Source: JACKFE01 sp050248735 (GTDB lineage Bacteria; Nitrospirota; Nitrospiria; Nitrospirales; UBA8639). Taken from it: a DNA stretch of 64,000 bases. The notes below the pieces were generated by a model. The model searched no databases and had not been told where the DNA came from. It was given only the letters and a program-made list of their open reading frames with translations. The translations under genes and the position numbers were made by a program. Shown here in pieces: positions 36,662 through 45,860 of the stretch (position 1 is the stretch's first letter; each line of letters opens with the position of its first letter). The stretch is taken from the NCBI GenBank assembly GCA_050248735.1, contig JBFWRU010000006.1, forward strand, positions 62,001 to 126,000. The letters run 5' to 3'.

Positions 36662-37839
36662 AACGGGCGCTTCTGGCGTTAGCCGACGGGACCGTTTTTT
36701 CCGGAGAAGCGTTGGGCTTTGAGGGCGAAACGACCGGGGAAATAGTATTTAATACGGCGATGACCGGGTATCAGGAGATTTTGACCGATCCATCCTACAA
36801 AGGACAGATGGTCCTGATGACGGCCACACAAATTGGTAATTATGGTGTGACCCCGAAGGATGCCGAGTCACGAAAGGTCTGGGCTGAAGGGTTTATTGTG
36901 CGGGAGGCTGCACGGCAGATGAGTAATTGGCGAGCAGCTCAAACCTTATGGGATTATTTACAAGAGCATCATATCGTGGGCATTCAGGGCATCGACACCA
37001 GAGCCCTGACCGCCCATATTCGTGACCAAGGCTCTCAAATAGGCGTCATTTCTCATCTGGATCTGGATGCGGATTCTCTCAAGACAAAGGCCAGGGCGGC
37101 CCCGCCCATTGTCGGGCGGGATCTGGTGAAAGAGGTGACCTGCAAAACGCCGTATAATTGGAAGGAGGGCACACCTTCGCTGTTAGCCTCTCTCCCTCCC
37201 AATTCTTCCTCTAATGGGAAGTCCGGATTTCGCGTGGTGGTTATGGACTTTGGTGTGAAGCAAAATATTCTGCGGAGTCTGGTTGATCATGGGTGCCAGG
37301 TTCATGTGGTTCCGGCCTCGGCTTCTGCCGATACCATCCGTGCCCTTGATCCCGACGGTCTGGTCTTTTCCAACGGGCCTGGTGACCCTGAAGGGGTTCC
37401 TTATGCCGTGAAGACCGTCCAGACTCTAATTGGCTGGAAACCGATTTTGGGAATTTGTTTAGGACACCAGATTTTAGGCTTGGCTCACGGGCTACCAACC
37501 CATAAATTAAAGTTTGGGCACCATGGCGGCAACCATCCGGTAATGGATTTACGCACACGCAAGATTGAAATTACCTCCCAGAACCATAATTTTGCCGTCG
37601 ACCTTCCTTATCAGAAACCACACGATGGCAGCGTGGACCTTCAACGGGTATCCACTGAAATGGGCGAGGTTGAAGTCACCCATAGGAGTCTGAATGACGG
37701 ATGTTGTGAAGGGTTTCGAGGATTAGAACATCCGGTCTTATCGGTTCAATATCACCCCGAAGCTTCTCCCGGTCCTCATGACTCGCGCTATGTCTTTGAA
37801 CAATTTATGACCATGATGAGGGAGGGGCTCCATGTATAA
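36658..37839 (+). CDS. carA: Carbamoyl-phosphate synthase small (glutaminase) subunit
   Basis: 393 residues. It hydrolyses glutamine and feeds ammonia to CarB for carbamoyl phosphate, used by both pyrimidine and arginine synthesis. The N-terminal LADGTVFSGEALGFEG and MTGYQEILTDPSY are CarA signatures. The class I amidotransferase triad is Cys in GICLGHQ, with His and Glu in YHPEASPGPHDS. It overlaps the membrane-protein gene upstream (ATGA) and the peptidase gene downstream by 8 bp. Confidence 0.96.
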   Translation: MKRALLALADGTVFSGEALGFEGETTGEIVFNTAMTGYQEILTDPSYKGQMVLMTATQIGNYGVTPKDAESRKVWAEGFIVREAARQMSNWRAAQTLWDYLQEHHIVGIQGIDTRALTAHIRDQGSQIGVISHLDLDADSLKTKARAAPPIVGRDLVKEVTCKTPYNWKEGTPSLLASLPPNSSSNGKSGFRVVVMDFGVKQNILRSLVDHGCQVHVVPASASADTIRALDPDGLVFSNGPGDPEGVPYAVKTVQTLIGWKPILGICLGHQILGLAHGLPTHKLKFGHHGGNHPVMDLRTRKIEITSQNHNFAVDLPYQKPHDGSVDLQRVSTEMGEVEVTHRSLNDGCCEGFRGLEHPVLSVQYHPEASPGPHDSRYVFEQFMTMMREGLHV

Positions 37840-38794
37840 CGTTGCGTTGATTCTGGCCGGACTTCTCCTTCTTCCTGGATGTGTGTATGTTGACCTTTTA
37901 TCCAGTGGAGGTCCCTTACGGGAAACCACCCTTTCCGGAGAAGGGGATGCCAAAGTGTTGTTGGTGGATATTTCGGGAATGCTGGATACCAAAAAGGAAT
38001 CTGGCCTGCTGGAACAACCAAGCCTACCGGCCAGATTAAAAGAAGAATTGGAAATCGCTCAAGAAGACAAACAGATAAAAGGACTAATTTTGCGGATTAA
38101 CACCCCTGGGGGGACCGTGACCGCCTCTGATATTCTCTATCATGAAATTGTGGAATTTAAAAAGAAAAAGAAAATCCCGGTAGTTGCCGTCATGATGGAT
38201 ATTGCCACATCCGGAGGGTATTACGTGGCCATGTCTTCGGATCGTATTTTTGCACATCCCTCGACCATTACCGGGAGTATCGGGGTAATCATGGTCACGG
38301 CCAACGCACAAGGACTCTTGGAAAAAATCGGAGTGCAACCTACCACTATTGTCTCCGGTCCCAAAAAAGGGATGGGATCCCCCTTTCAACCTCTCAAGGA
38401 GGAGGAACGGGAAATTTTTCAAAGTGTCATTGATACCTTATATGGAAGATTTCTCTCTGTAGTGGAAACCGGACGCCCGAATTTGTCCAGGGAACCTATT
38501 CGCAAACTGGCAGATGGTCGAATTTTTACAGCTGATTTAGCGAAACAGGAAGGGCTGGTCGATCAAATTGGGTACTTGGATGAGGCCATTGAATGGATCA
38601 AAAACGAAGCGGGTGTGGATTCCGCTCAAGTCGTGACATACCGCCGAGGGAGAGGAACGGGAAACGCCAACGTGTATTCCAGTTTTGATCCTCCGACAGT
38701 TGGCACGATAGGGTTGCCTCGGATTGATTCCGGATCGTTATTACGGGCATTAAGCAGTGGAACACCCAATTTCATGTATTTATGGATGCCGTGA
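37832..38794 (+). CDS. Signal peptide peptidase SppA-type serine protease, predicted lipoprotein
   Basis: 320 residues. The N-terminus is a lipoprotein signal (LLLLPGC lipobox, Cys near residue 17), so it is probably lipid-anchored. The S49 peptidase core has RINTPGGTVTASDILYHEI, the nucleophile Ser in DIATSGGYYVAMSSDRI, and the TGSIGVI segment. Short-form SppA enzymes degrade cleaved signal peptides in the membrane. It overlaps carA by 8 bp and precedes another lipoprotein protease. Confidence 0.85.
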   Translation: MYNVALILAGLLLLPGCVYVDLLSSGGPLRETTLSGEGDAKVLLVDISGMLDTKKESGLLEQPSLPARLKEELEIAQEDKQIKGLILRINTPGGTVTASDILYHEIVEFKKKKKIPVVAVMMDIATSGGYYVAMSSDRIFAHPSTITGSIGVIMVTANAQGLLEKIGVQPTTIVSGPKKGMGSPFQPLKEEEREIFQSVIDTLYGRFLSVVETGRPNLSREPIRKLADGRIFTADLAKQEGLVDQIGYLDEAIEWIKNEAGVDSAQVVTYRRGRGTGNANVYSSFDPPTVGTIGLPRIDSGSLLRALSSGTPNFMYLWMP

Positions 38795-38797
38795 CTC

Positions 38798-39703
38798 GTG
38801 AAAAGTTCCCTGTCCATGATTGCTCATCTTAGAACCAACCGGTTCTTCCGCCATCTGGTCGGAAGCCTGCTCTGTCTGGCGGTTCTGGGTACAGGGACAG
38901 GATGTCAGAAGGCACCCGGTACCGCACGCGACCAACTTATTTATATTTCAGAGGAAAAAGAAATTGCCCTGGGACTTTCGGCCTTTCGAGAAGTCATCAA
39001 AAATGCCCGGTTAAGTCGGGACCCCGAAGTCACGCTCATGGTGAATCGCATCGGACAACGCATTGCCAAAGCCGCCAATAAACCGGAATATGTCTGGGAG
39101 TTTGCCGTGATTCAAGATGATGAGCAAGTGAATGCCTTTGCCCTGCCTGGCGGAAAGGTAGCGGTGTTTACCGGAATTCTCAAATATACAAAGACGGAAG
39201 CCGGACTGGCCACCGTGATGGCTCATGAGGTCGCCCATGCCTTACAGCGCCATGGGGCCGAACGCTACAGCCGTGGTATTTTGGAACAGATCGGGCAAAT
39301 AGGGGCGTTGGCGGGAGCGGCAGCGGGAGGCGTTGATCCGGGCTTGGCCATTGGGGCCATGAGTGCCTATGGGGTTGGCGTGTCCCTGCCCAATTCCCGG
39401 GATCAGGAAACCGAAGCTGATTATATCGGACTTCAACTTATGGCCAAAGCCGGATATGACCCAAGAGAAGCTGTGCCCTTTTGGGAACGCATGAGTGGAT
39501 GTCCCAGGAAATTGATCGGAAAGTATTGCTTTCGCAGCCAAAGTGCCATTCCGGAATTTTTATCCACGCATCCTTCCGATGTGTCACGCATCAATCAAAT
39601 TGAAGCCTGGCTTCCTCAAGCCTTAAAATGGTATCACCCTGAATCTTCCCATTCAGACACCAGCCCTCCGATGGTTTCTGCACTATCCACATTTACGTCT
39701 TAA
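38798..39703 (+). CDS. M48-family metalloprotease lipoprotein
   Basis: 301 residues. The N-terminus has a basic, hydrophobic signal and lipobox (LGTGTGC). The zinc site is MAHEVAHAL, with the third ligand in ETEADYIG. The region between is glycine/alanine-rich (IGALAGAAAGGVDPGLAIGA), as in LoiP/YggG-type periplasmic M48 proteases involved in outer-membrane protein quality control. FLSTHPSDVSRI near the end is also typical. GTG at 38798 is taken as start; ATG at 38816 is an alternative and keeps the signal peptide. It is 3 bp after the SppA-like gene. Confidence 0.85.
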   Translation: MKSSLSMIAHLRTNRFFRHLVGSLLCLAVLGTGTGCQKAPGTARDQLIYISEEKEIALGLSAFREVIKNARLSRDPEVTLMVNRIGQRIAKAANKPEYVWEFAVIQDDEQVNAFALPGGKVAVFTGILKYTKTEAGLATVMAHEVAHALQRHGAERYSRGILEQIGQIGALAGAAAGGVDPGLAIGAMSAYGVGVSLPNSRDQETEADYIGLQLMAKAGYDPREAVPFWERMSGCPRKLIGKYCFRSQSAIPEFLSTHPSDVSRINQIEAWLPQALKWYHPESSHSDTSPPMVSALSTFTS

Positions 39704-39712
39704 TCGGATTCC

Positions 39713-42700
39713 ATGCCACGTCGTACCGATATTCATCGTATCTTTTTGATTGGCTCCGGTCCCATTGTCATTGGACAAGCCTGTGAATTTGATTATTCGG
39801 GAACGCAGGCCTGCCGGGCCTTGAAAGAGGAAGGGTATGAGGTCGTGCTATTAAACAGTAACCCGGCCACTATTATGACGGATCCCGATCTAGCGGACCG
39901 GACCTATGTGGAACCTATGACGGTAGAGGTGGTGGAAGCCATCTTTGAGCGTGACCGGCCGGATGCCTTGTTACCCACCATGGGAGGCCAAACCGCACTG
40001 AATTTAACCGTTCAACTGGCCAAGCAAGGTCTTTTGGAAAAGTATGGCATCACGCTGATTGGGGCGTCGTATGAATCCATTCAAAAAGCGGAAGATCGGG
40101 AACTGTTCAAGCAGGCCATGGAACGCATCGGGCTGAAGGTGCCGTCCAGCGGATCCATCCGCTCAAAAGAGGAAGCGATCCAGTTGATCGAACGCATCGG
40201 GTTTCCGGCGATTGTTCGACCATCCTTTACGCTTGGAGGGGCTGGAGGGAATATTGCCTACAATCGTGAAGAGTTTGAACAATTCATCGATTGGGCCCTG
40301 GTGACAAGCCCCGTCGGTCAGGTATTGGTCGAACAATCCTTGCTGGGCTGGAAAGAATATGAATTGGAAGTGATGAGGGACACAAAGGACAATGTCGTGA
40401 TTATTTGTCCAATCGAAAATCTTGATCCCATGGGAGTACATACCGGCGATAGTATTACCGTGGCACCTGCGATGACGCTTTCCGATAAAGAATATCAATA
40501 CATGCGGAATGCCGCCCTGAAAATTATCAGGGAAATCGGAGTTGACACCGGAGGATCCAATATTCAATTCGCTCTGAACCCGGCCAACGGTGAACTGACG
40601 GTGATCGAAATGAATCCCCGTGTATCTCGAAGTTCAGCATTAGCTTCCAAAGCTACGGGATTTCCCATTGCCAAAATTGCTGCCAAATTAGCGATCGGAT
40701 ATACACTGGATGAAATTCCCAACGATATTACGCAAGTGACCAAAGCGTCCTTCGAACCGACCATCGATTACGTGGTGGTAAAAATTCCACGCTTTACATT
40801 TGAAAAATTTCAAGGGGTTGATCGTACATTGACGACCCATATGAAATCGGTAGGGGAGGCCATGGCGCTTGGTCAAACGTTCAAAGAAGCCTTACAAAAG
40901 GCCATTCGTTCATTAGAGACGGATCGATACGGACTGGTTTCCCTCCATGGGTTGGATGGAATGTTTGGAGAATCTACCGTTACCCCGTCAGTGTTGGAAC
41001 GCATTCAGTCTGGAATTCGGACCCCAACATCCGATCGCATATGGCATATCGCCGACGGGCTTCGAATTGGCTTAACGGTTGACGACATCTTTCAACTCTC
41101 CAACGTGGATCCCTGGTTTGTAAATGAAATCCGTGATCTCGTGGAATTTGAAGCCCGTTGGGTTAGAGAAATAAGGGGTTGCCTTGGCGAGACATTCTCC
41201 TTTTCAAATCTTTCGAATCTGCCGCAAAGCCTGTGGGAACTGATCCAATCTGCCAAACAGCTAGGTTTTTCCGAATACCGGTTGACACAGTTGCTGGGAG
41301 GGGAGGGAGAGGGAGTCTCCTGCCGTGCCATTTCGCCTGGTGCGGGAAATTCAGTCGTGTTTAAACGCGTGGACACCTGCGGTGCGGAGTTCGAGGCCCA
41401 TACGCCGTATCTCTATTCCACTTTCGGATCGGTCTGTGAAGCGAGCCCAACATCCCGAAAAAAAGTGATAATCCTTGGGGGTGGCCCTAACCGCATCGGA
41501 CAGGGGATTGAGTTTGATTACTGCTGTGTGCATGCCGCGATGGCTTTGCGGGAGTTGGGAATCGAAACGATCATGGTTAATTGCAATCCGGAGACCGTCA
41601 GCACGGACTATGACATTTCGGACCGCTTATATTTTGAACCCCTTACCAAAGAAGATGTCCTGCGTATTATTCATCGGGAACAACCGGATGGAGTAGTGGT
41701 GCAATTTGGGGGACAGACCCCGCTGAAATTGGCGCTTCCTCTGGCGAGTGAAGGTGTTCCGATTTTGGGTACACAGCCCGATTCGATTGACCGGGCGGAA
41801 GATCGAAAGCGGTTTAGCGAATTAATCACGACCCTGGATCTTTTACAACCGGAGAACGGGACCGCGCGTGCCCCGCACGAAGCCCATATCATTGCCGTCA
41901 ATATTGGCTATCCGGTCATGGTCCGTCCCTCCTATGTGCTGGGAGGACGTGCGATGAAAATCATTTACGACGCGGATGCCTTGGACCGATATCTCGATGA
42001 AACCGGCATCAATCTCTCCAAACACCCCTTGCTCATCGATGATTATTTGGAAGATGCCATTGAGGTGGATGTGGATGCGATCTCCGATGGCGAAAGGACT
42101 GTGGTGGCCGGAATTATGGAGCATGTGGAGATGGCCGGCATTCATTCCGGAGATTCGGCCTGCTCCCTTCCTCCCAATTCGTTAGATCAGGCTACGATTC
42201 GAAAAATCGAACGACAGACGATTCAACTCGCTCAGGAACTCGGTGTCATTGGATTGATGAATATTCAATTTGCCGTGCAAGAGGGGCGGGTCTACGTTCT
42301 CGAAGTGAATCCCCGGGCTTCACGGACCGTGCCTTTTGTCAGTAAAACCATTGGCGCACCATTGGCCAAACTCGCGATGAAGGTGATGATGGGCACCAAG
42401 TTGGCGGATCTAGGGTTTACCAAGCGGCCGTCTCTTGCGCATATATCTATTAAGGAGGCCGTTTTCCCCTTTACCAAATTAGGCGTCTCTGATGTTCTCC
42501 TGGGACCAGAAATGCGTTCGACCGGCGAAGTCATGGGGATTGATCAGAGCTTTGGATGGGCCTTTGCCAAATCCCAAGCGTCTGCCGGCATGCCTATTCC
42601 TCTTTTTGGCGTGGCGTTACTCAGCGTGAAAGACGGGGATAAACCGGCGACATTGGAATTGGCTAAACGATTACAAGGTTTAGGGTTTTCTCTTCAAGGG

Positions 42701-43024
42701 ACTAAAGGGACGGCAACCTATTTATCCGATCATGGACTAGAGGTTGTCAGCGTCAATAAAATTAAGGAAGGACGACCACATATTGTCGATTTCATTAAAA
42801 ATAAAGATATTGCCTTGGTAGTGAATACCGTGAGTGGGTCATCGTCCCAGGACGATTCGGCTCCCATTCGAAAAGCTGCAGTCTTTGGGGGGGTCCCCTA
42901 TTTTACAACCATTCAAGCCGCTCAGGCGGCCGTGTTAGGCATTGAGGCCATGAAGCGTTCTCCCTTACAAGTCCGAAGTCTTCAGGAATTCCATCGTGTG
43001 GATTCCGCACAACCCAGACCATGA
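39713..43024 (+). CDS. carB: Carbamoyl-phosphate synthase large subunit
   Basis: 1,103 residues, slightly longer than the usual ~1,070. Two homologous ATP-grasp halves are visible: IGSGPIVIGQACEFDYSGTQ opens the first and ILGGGPNRIGQGIEFDYCC (near residue 585) the second, each followed by ATP-binding and carboxylate-kinase motifs (ENLDPMGVHTGDS; VEMAGIHSGDS). The C-terminal part (about 945 onward) is the MGS-like allosteric domain where effectors such as UMP bind in relatives. It is 9 bp downstream of the M48 protease gene; carA and carB are separated here by two protease genes. Confidence 0.96.
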   Translation: MPRRTDIHRIFLIGSGPIVIGQACEFDYSGTQACRALKEEGYEVVLLNSNPATIMTDPDLADRTYVEPMTVEVVEAIFERDRPDALLPTMGGQTALNLTVQLAKQGLLEKYGITLIGASYESIQKAEDRELFKQAMERIGLKVPSSGSIRSKEEAIQLIERIGFPAIVRPSFTLGGAGGNIAYNREEFEQFIDWALVTSPVGQVLVEQSLLGWKEYELEVMRDTKDNVVIICPIENLDPMGVHTGDSITVAPAMTLSDKEYQYMRNAALKIIREIGVDTGGSNIQFALNPANGELTVIEMNPRVSRSSALASKATGFPIAKIAAKLAIGYTLDEIPNDITQVTKASFEPTIDYVVVKIPRFTFEKFQGVDRTLTTHMKSVGEAMALGQTFKEALQKAIRSLETDRYGLVSLHGLDGMFGESTVTPSVLERIQSGIRTPTSDRIWHIADGLRIGLTVDDIFQLSNVDPWFVNEIRDLVEFEARWVREIRGCLGETFSFSNLSNLPQSLWELIQSAKQLGFSEYRLTQLLGGEGEGVSCRAISPGAGNSVVFKRVDTCGAEFEAHTPYLYSTFGSVCEASPTSRKKVIILGGGPNRIGQGIEFDYCCVHAAMALRELGIETIMVNCNPETVSTDYDISDRLYFEPLTKEDVLRIIHREQPDGVVVQFGGQTPLKLALPLASEGVPILGTQPDSIDRAEDRKRFSELITTLDLLQPENGTARAPHEAHIIAVNIGYPVMVRPSYVLGGRAMKIIYDADALDRYLDETGINLSKHPLLIDDYLEDAIEVDVDAISDGERTVVAGIMEHVEMAGIHSGDSACSLPPNSLDQATIRKIERQTIQLAQELGVIGLMNIQFAVQEGRVYVLEVNPRASRTVPFVSKTIGAPLAKLAMKVMMGTKLADLGFTKRPSLAHISIKEAVFPFTKLGVSDVLLGPEMRSTGEVMGIDQSFGWAFAKSQASAGMPIPLFGVALLSVKDGDKPATLELAKRLQGLGFSLQGTKGTATYLSDHGLEVVSVNKIKEGRPHIVDFIKNKDIALVVNTVSGSSSQDDSAPIRKAAVFGGVPYFTTIQAAQAAVLGIEAMKRSPLQVRSLQEFHRVDSAQPRP

Positions 43025-43086
43025 GCGCCTTCACCTCATACAACAGAAACTCATCTTTTTATTTTCTAACGGTGGGGTACTAGGGC

Positions 43087-43563
43087 ATGAAAGTTCCCAT
43101 GACCAAGAAAGGCTTTGAAGCCTTGCAAGCGGAATTGACTCGATTACGCCGGGATGAACGACCAAAAGTCATTCAGGCTATTTTGGAAGCCCGTGAGCAT
43201 GGCGACCTGAAAGAAAACGCCGAATATAAAGCCGCTAAGGAACATCAGCAGTTTATTGATAATCGAATGGCCGAGTTGGAATATAAGCTCGGAGAAGCGC
43301 AAATCGTGGAAATGGCCAGCGGCACCAGCGAGACGGTCGTGTTCGGGACCACGGTGGTGATGACCAATCTGGAATCGCAGGAAGAAAAACGCTATACCTT
43401 GGTAGGCCAAGAAGAAGCGGACCTCAAGAATGGGACGATTTCCGTTCAATCACCTCTTGGGCGTGCCCTGATCGGTCATCGTGTTGGTGATATCGTCGAA
43501 GTCCACCGGCCCGCTGGAATGATAGAATATCAAATTCAATCGATTGTGGTTGAGGAGACTTAG
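43087..43563 (+). CDS. greA: Transcription elongation factor GreA
   Basis: 158 residues, the standard length. It rescues backtracked RNA polymerase by stimulating RNA cleavage in the secondary channel. The N-terminal coiled coil (MTKKGFEALQAELTRLRRDE through GDLKENAEYKAAKEHQQF) carries the acidic tip residues (D and E of GDLKENAEY). The C-terminal FKBP-like part ends with SPLGRALIGHRVGDIVEV. It follows carB by 62 bp and precedes the SAM-hydrolase gene by 2 bp. Confidence 0.96.
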   Translation: MKVPMTKKGFEALQAELTRLRRDERPKVIQAILEAREHGDLKENAEYKAAKEHQQFIDNRMAELEYKLGEAQIVEMASGTSETVVFGTTVVMTNLESQEEKRYTLVGQEEADLKNGTISVQSPLGRALIGHRVGDIVEVHRPAGMIEYQIQSIVVEET

Positions 43564-43565
43564 CG

Positions 43566-44366
43566 ATGGTTTCAGCAATTTCATTAGTGACGCTGTTGAC
43601 TGACTTTGGCGAACGGGATTACTTCGTTCCCAGTATGAAAGGCGTGATGCTGGGCATCAATCCGCAATTACGTATTGTGGATATGTCACATCATATACCC
43701 CCACATGGCGTGGAACAGGCCTCCTTTCTCCTGGGGGCCTGCTATCAGTTTTTTCCCGATGGGACTATCCATATCGTGGTGGTTGATCCGGGAGTCGGCA
43801 GTGCCCGTCGGGCATTGTTGGTCTCAACCGCCCGTCATTTTTTTCTGGCTCCCGATAATGGCGTATTGAGTCATGTGTTGCGGGAGGAGCCAGGGGTTGA
43901 AGTCCGTGCGATTGAAAATAAGCAGTATCGATTAGACTCTGCCGGCGCAACATTTGACGGACGAGATTTATTTTCCCCTTCCGCCGCGTGGCTCAGCAAA
44001 GGGCAGCCTCCTGGATCATTCGGCCGATTGATTTACGACCAGGTCATGTTGCCGGACAATTCTCCAAAAATGAAACAGGATGCATTGGTTGGACGGCTGG
44101 TCTATATCGACCAGTTCGGAAATGGAATTTCCAATATCACCAGGGCCGATATCGACACGTTCCATACCGTGACGAAGCGGGAGGTTTCCGTGGTCCGGTT
44201 TGGTGAGTATCAAGTCCAGACCATTAAAACCCATTATGGTGAAGGCGCCTTAGGAGTCCCTGACGTGTTGTTTAACAGCAATGGACATTTGGAAGTGTTC
44301 CTGAAACAGGGCCGGGCTGCTGATCGTTGTGGCTTGCAGGTAGGTCAACCCATTGAAGTTCTGTAG
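43566..44366 (+). CDS. SAM hydrolase (SAM hydroxide adenosyltransferase, DUF62 family)
   Basis: 266 residues. The family splits S-adenosylmethionine with hydroxide into adenosine and methionine, and is related to fluorinase/chlorinase. Motifs: LLTDFGERDYFVPSMKGVML at the N-terminus, VVVDPGVGSARRALL with the substrate-binding Asp, APDNGVLS, and DQFGNGISNI in the C-terminal domain. Nothing suggests a halogenase role. It sits 2 bp after greA and ends 19 bp from the end of the convergent bioA. Confidence 0.85.
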   Translation: MVSAISLVTLLTDFGERDYFVPSMKGVMLGINPQLRIVDMSHHIPPHGVEQASFLLGACYQFFPDGTIHIVVVDPGVGSARRALLVSTARHFFLAPDNGVLSHVLREEPGVEVRAIENKQYRLDSAGATFDGRDLFSPSAAWLSKGQPPGSFGRLIYDQVMLPDNSPKMKQDALVGRLVYIDQFGNGISNITRADIDTFHTVTKREVSVVRFGEYQVQTIKTHYGEGALGVPDVLFNSNGHLEVFLKQGRAADRCGLQVGQPIEVL

Positions 44367-44385
44367 GTTGGCAGTCCAGGTATGG

Positions 44386-45777
44386 TTATCGTGACTGAGA
44401 TGATGAGGAACGTTTGGCTCGGACAAGGGCAATCGCCATGGTCAGAATATCCACCATCTGCTGTAATTCTTTTATTGAGGCAGAGAGGGGCGGCATCAGA
44501 ATTAAAATATCTCTGATGGGGCGTATAAGTAAACCCAAGGTTCTGGCTTGTGCTGCGATGTGATACCCCATTCGTTCCGTAGTTGGAAAGGTACATTTTG
44601 AATTTTTGTCGGAGACAATTTCGATGCCGATCATATACCCGGCCTGTCGGATATCCCCGACCCACGGATCTTCCCGTAAAGATTGGAGCCGGGTTTGCAG
44701 CCAGGGGATTCGTTTCTTCAGTCTTTGTATCGTTCGTTGGCGTCTGAACACCTCCAGGGTCGCCAGGGCGGCCGCGCAACCGAGCGGGTTGCCGGTATAA
44801 CTATGTCCATGGAAAAATGTGCGGCCTTCTTCAGGGTCACCCCAAAACGCACTGTAAATTTCTTGTGTGGCCAGAGTCGCAGCCAGAGGAAGGTATCCAC
44901 CGGTCAATCCTTTGGCAATGGCAAGGAGATCAGGGGTGACCTGTTCATGTTCACAGGCAAACATCCGGCCAGTCCGTCCAAACCCTGTGGCCACTTCGTC
45001 GGCAATCATGAGAACCTGATACCGGGTGCATAATTCCCGAATGGTACGAAGGTAGCCGGGCGGAGTGGGAATGATTCCAGCCACGGCTTGCACCATGGGT
45101 TCAATGATCAAGCCGGCAATGGATTGATGGTGCTCCTTAAAAAGGATTTCAAGAGGGCTGACGCACGCGAGGTGGCAGTCGGGAAATTTCAGGGACAACG
45201 GACATCGGTAGCAATGCGGGGAATCAATATCATAGGTCGGAAATACCAAACTGACAAACGGTCGGCGAAACCCTTCAATCCCGCTTAAACTTAACGAGCC
45301 GACCGTATCCCCATGATAGGAAGACCCCACGTGCACAAAGCGGGTTTTTTGTGGCTGAGGATCAGGACATTGCTTCCAATACTGGACCGCCATTTTGGCG
45401 GCGATTTCCACAGCGGTGGATCCATTGTCAGAATAAAAAACCTTGGTCAGGCCTTTTGGGGCAAGTCGAACCAAGGCTTTGGCAAGTTGAATGGCAGGGG
45501 GATTGGACGCTCCCAGCATTGTCGTATGCGCGACTTTTGACAATTGCCTGCGAATAGCCCGATCAATATCCGGTTGACGATGACCGTGGATATTGACCCA
45601 AATCGAAGCGGTCGCGTCCAGGTATTGATTGCCTTCGAGATCAAAGACGTATGAGCCTTTGCCTCGGCTGAGAATGAGAGGAGCGTGTTCGACCCATTCC
45701 TTCATTTGGGTGAAGGGGTGCCAGACAAAATCTTTATCGGCTTGTTGAAGTTGTTTAACGCTTAATGGCCTAGGCAT
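44386..45777 (-). CDS. bioA: Adenosylmethionine-8-amino-7-oxononanoate aminotransferase
   Basis: 463 residues from ATG at 45777. A GTG at 45840 in the same frame would overlap the divergent lepA promoter and adds 21 atypical residues, so I reject it. This PLP enzyme transfers an amino group from SAM to KAPA to make DAPA in biotin synthesis. VWHPFTQMKEW at the N-terminus and YSDNGSTAVEIAAKMA are BioA signatures. DEVATGFGRTGRMFACEHE and the PLP lysine in AIAKGLTGGYLPLAAT follow. No other biotin genes are in the window. It ends against the SAM-hydrolase gene. Confidence 0.93.
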   Translation of the reverse strand: MPRPLSVKQLQQADKDFVWHPFTQMKEWVEHAPLILSRGKGSYVFDLEGNQYLDATASIWVNIHGHRQPDIDRAIRRQLSKVAHTTMLGASNPPAIQLAKALVRLAPKGLTKVFYSDNGSTAVEIAAKMAVQYWKQCPDPQPQKTRFVHVGSSYHGDTVGSLSLSGIEGFRRPFVSLVFPTYDIDSPHCYRCPLSLKFPDCHLACVSPLEILFKEHHQSIAGLIIEPMVQAVAGIIPTPPGYLRTIRELCTRYQVLMIADEVATGFGRTGRMFACEHEQVTPDLLAIAKGLTGGYLPLAATLATQEIYSAFWGDPEEGRTFFHGHSYTGNPLGCAAALATLEVFRRQRTIQRLKKRIPWLQTRLQSLREDPWVGDIRQAGYMIGIEIVSDKNSKCTFPTTERMGYHIAAQARTLGLLIRPIRDILILMPPLSASIKELQQMVDILTMAIALVRAKRSSSSQSR

Positions 45778-45796
45778 AGTGGATTCGTTGAGATAA

Positions 45797-45846
45797 CCTA
45801 TAGGAATTCCTTGAATTTTGACAAGTTCCTGAACCCTCACTACAAT
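45797..45846. promoter_or_regulatory. Divergent overlapping promoters of lepA and bioA
   Basis: Plus strand: TTGACA (45818-45823), 17-bp spacer, TACAAT (45841-45846), pointing to lepA. Minus strand: TTGTCA (45819-45824) and TATAGG (45797-45802), 16-bp spacer, pointing to bioA. The two -35 boxes overlap on a near-palindrome. The lepA promoter is strong by consensus and would start RNA about 8 nt before the lepA ATG. Confidence 0.6.
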
Positions 45847-45860
45847 CAGAGTTTTTCTGC

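Noticed and set aside
43566..44366. Fluorinase/chlorinase for natural-product halogenation
   Set aside because: It belongs to the same superfamily, but the housekeeping context and motifs fit the common SAM hydrolases.
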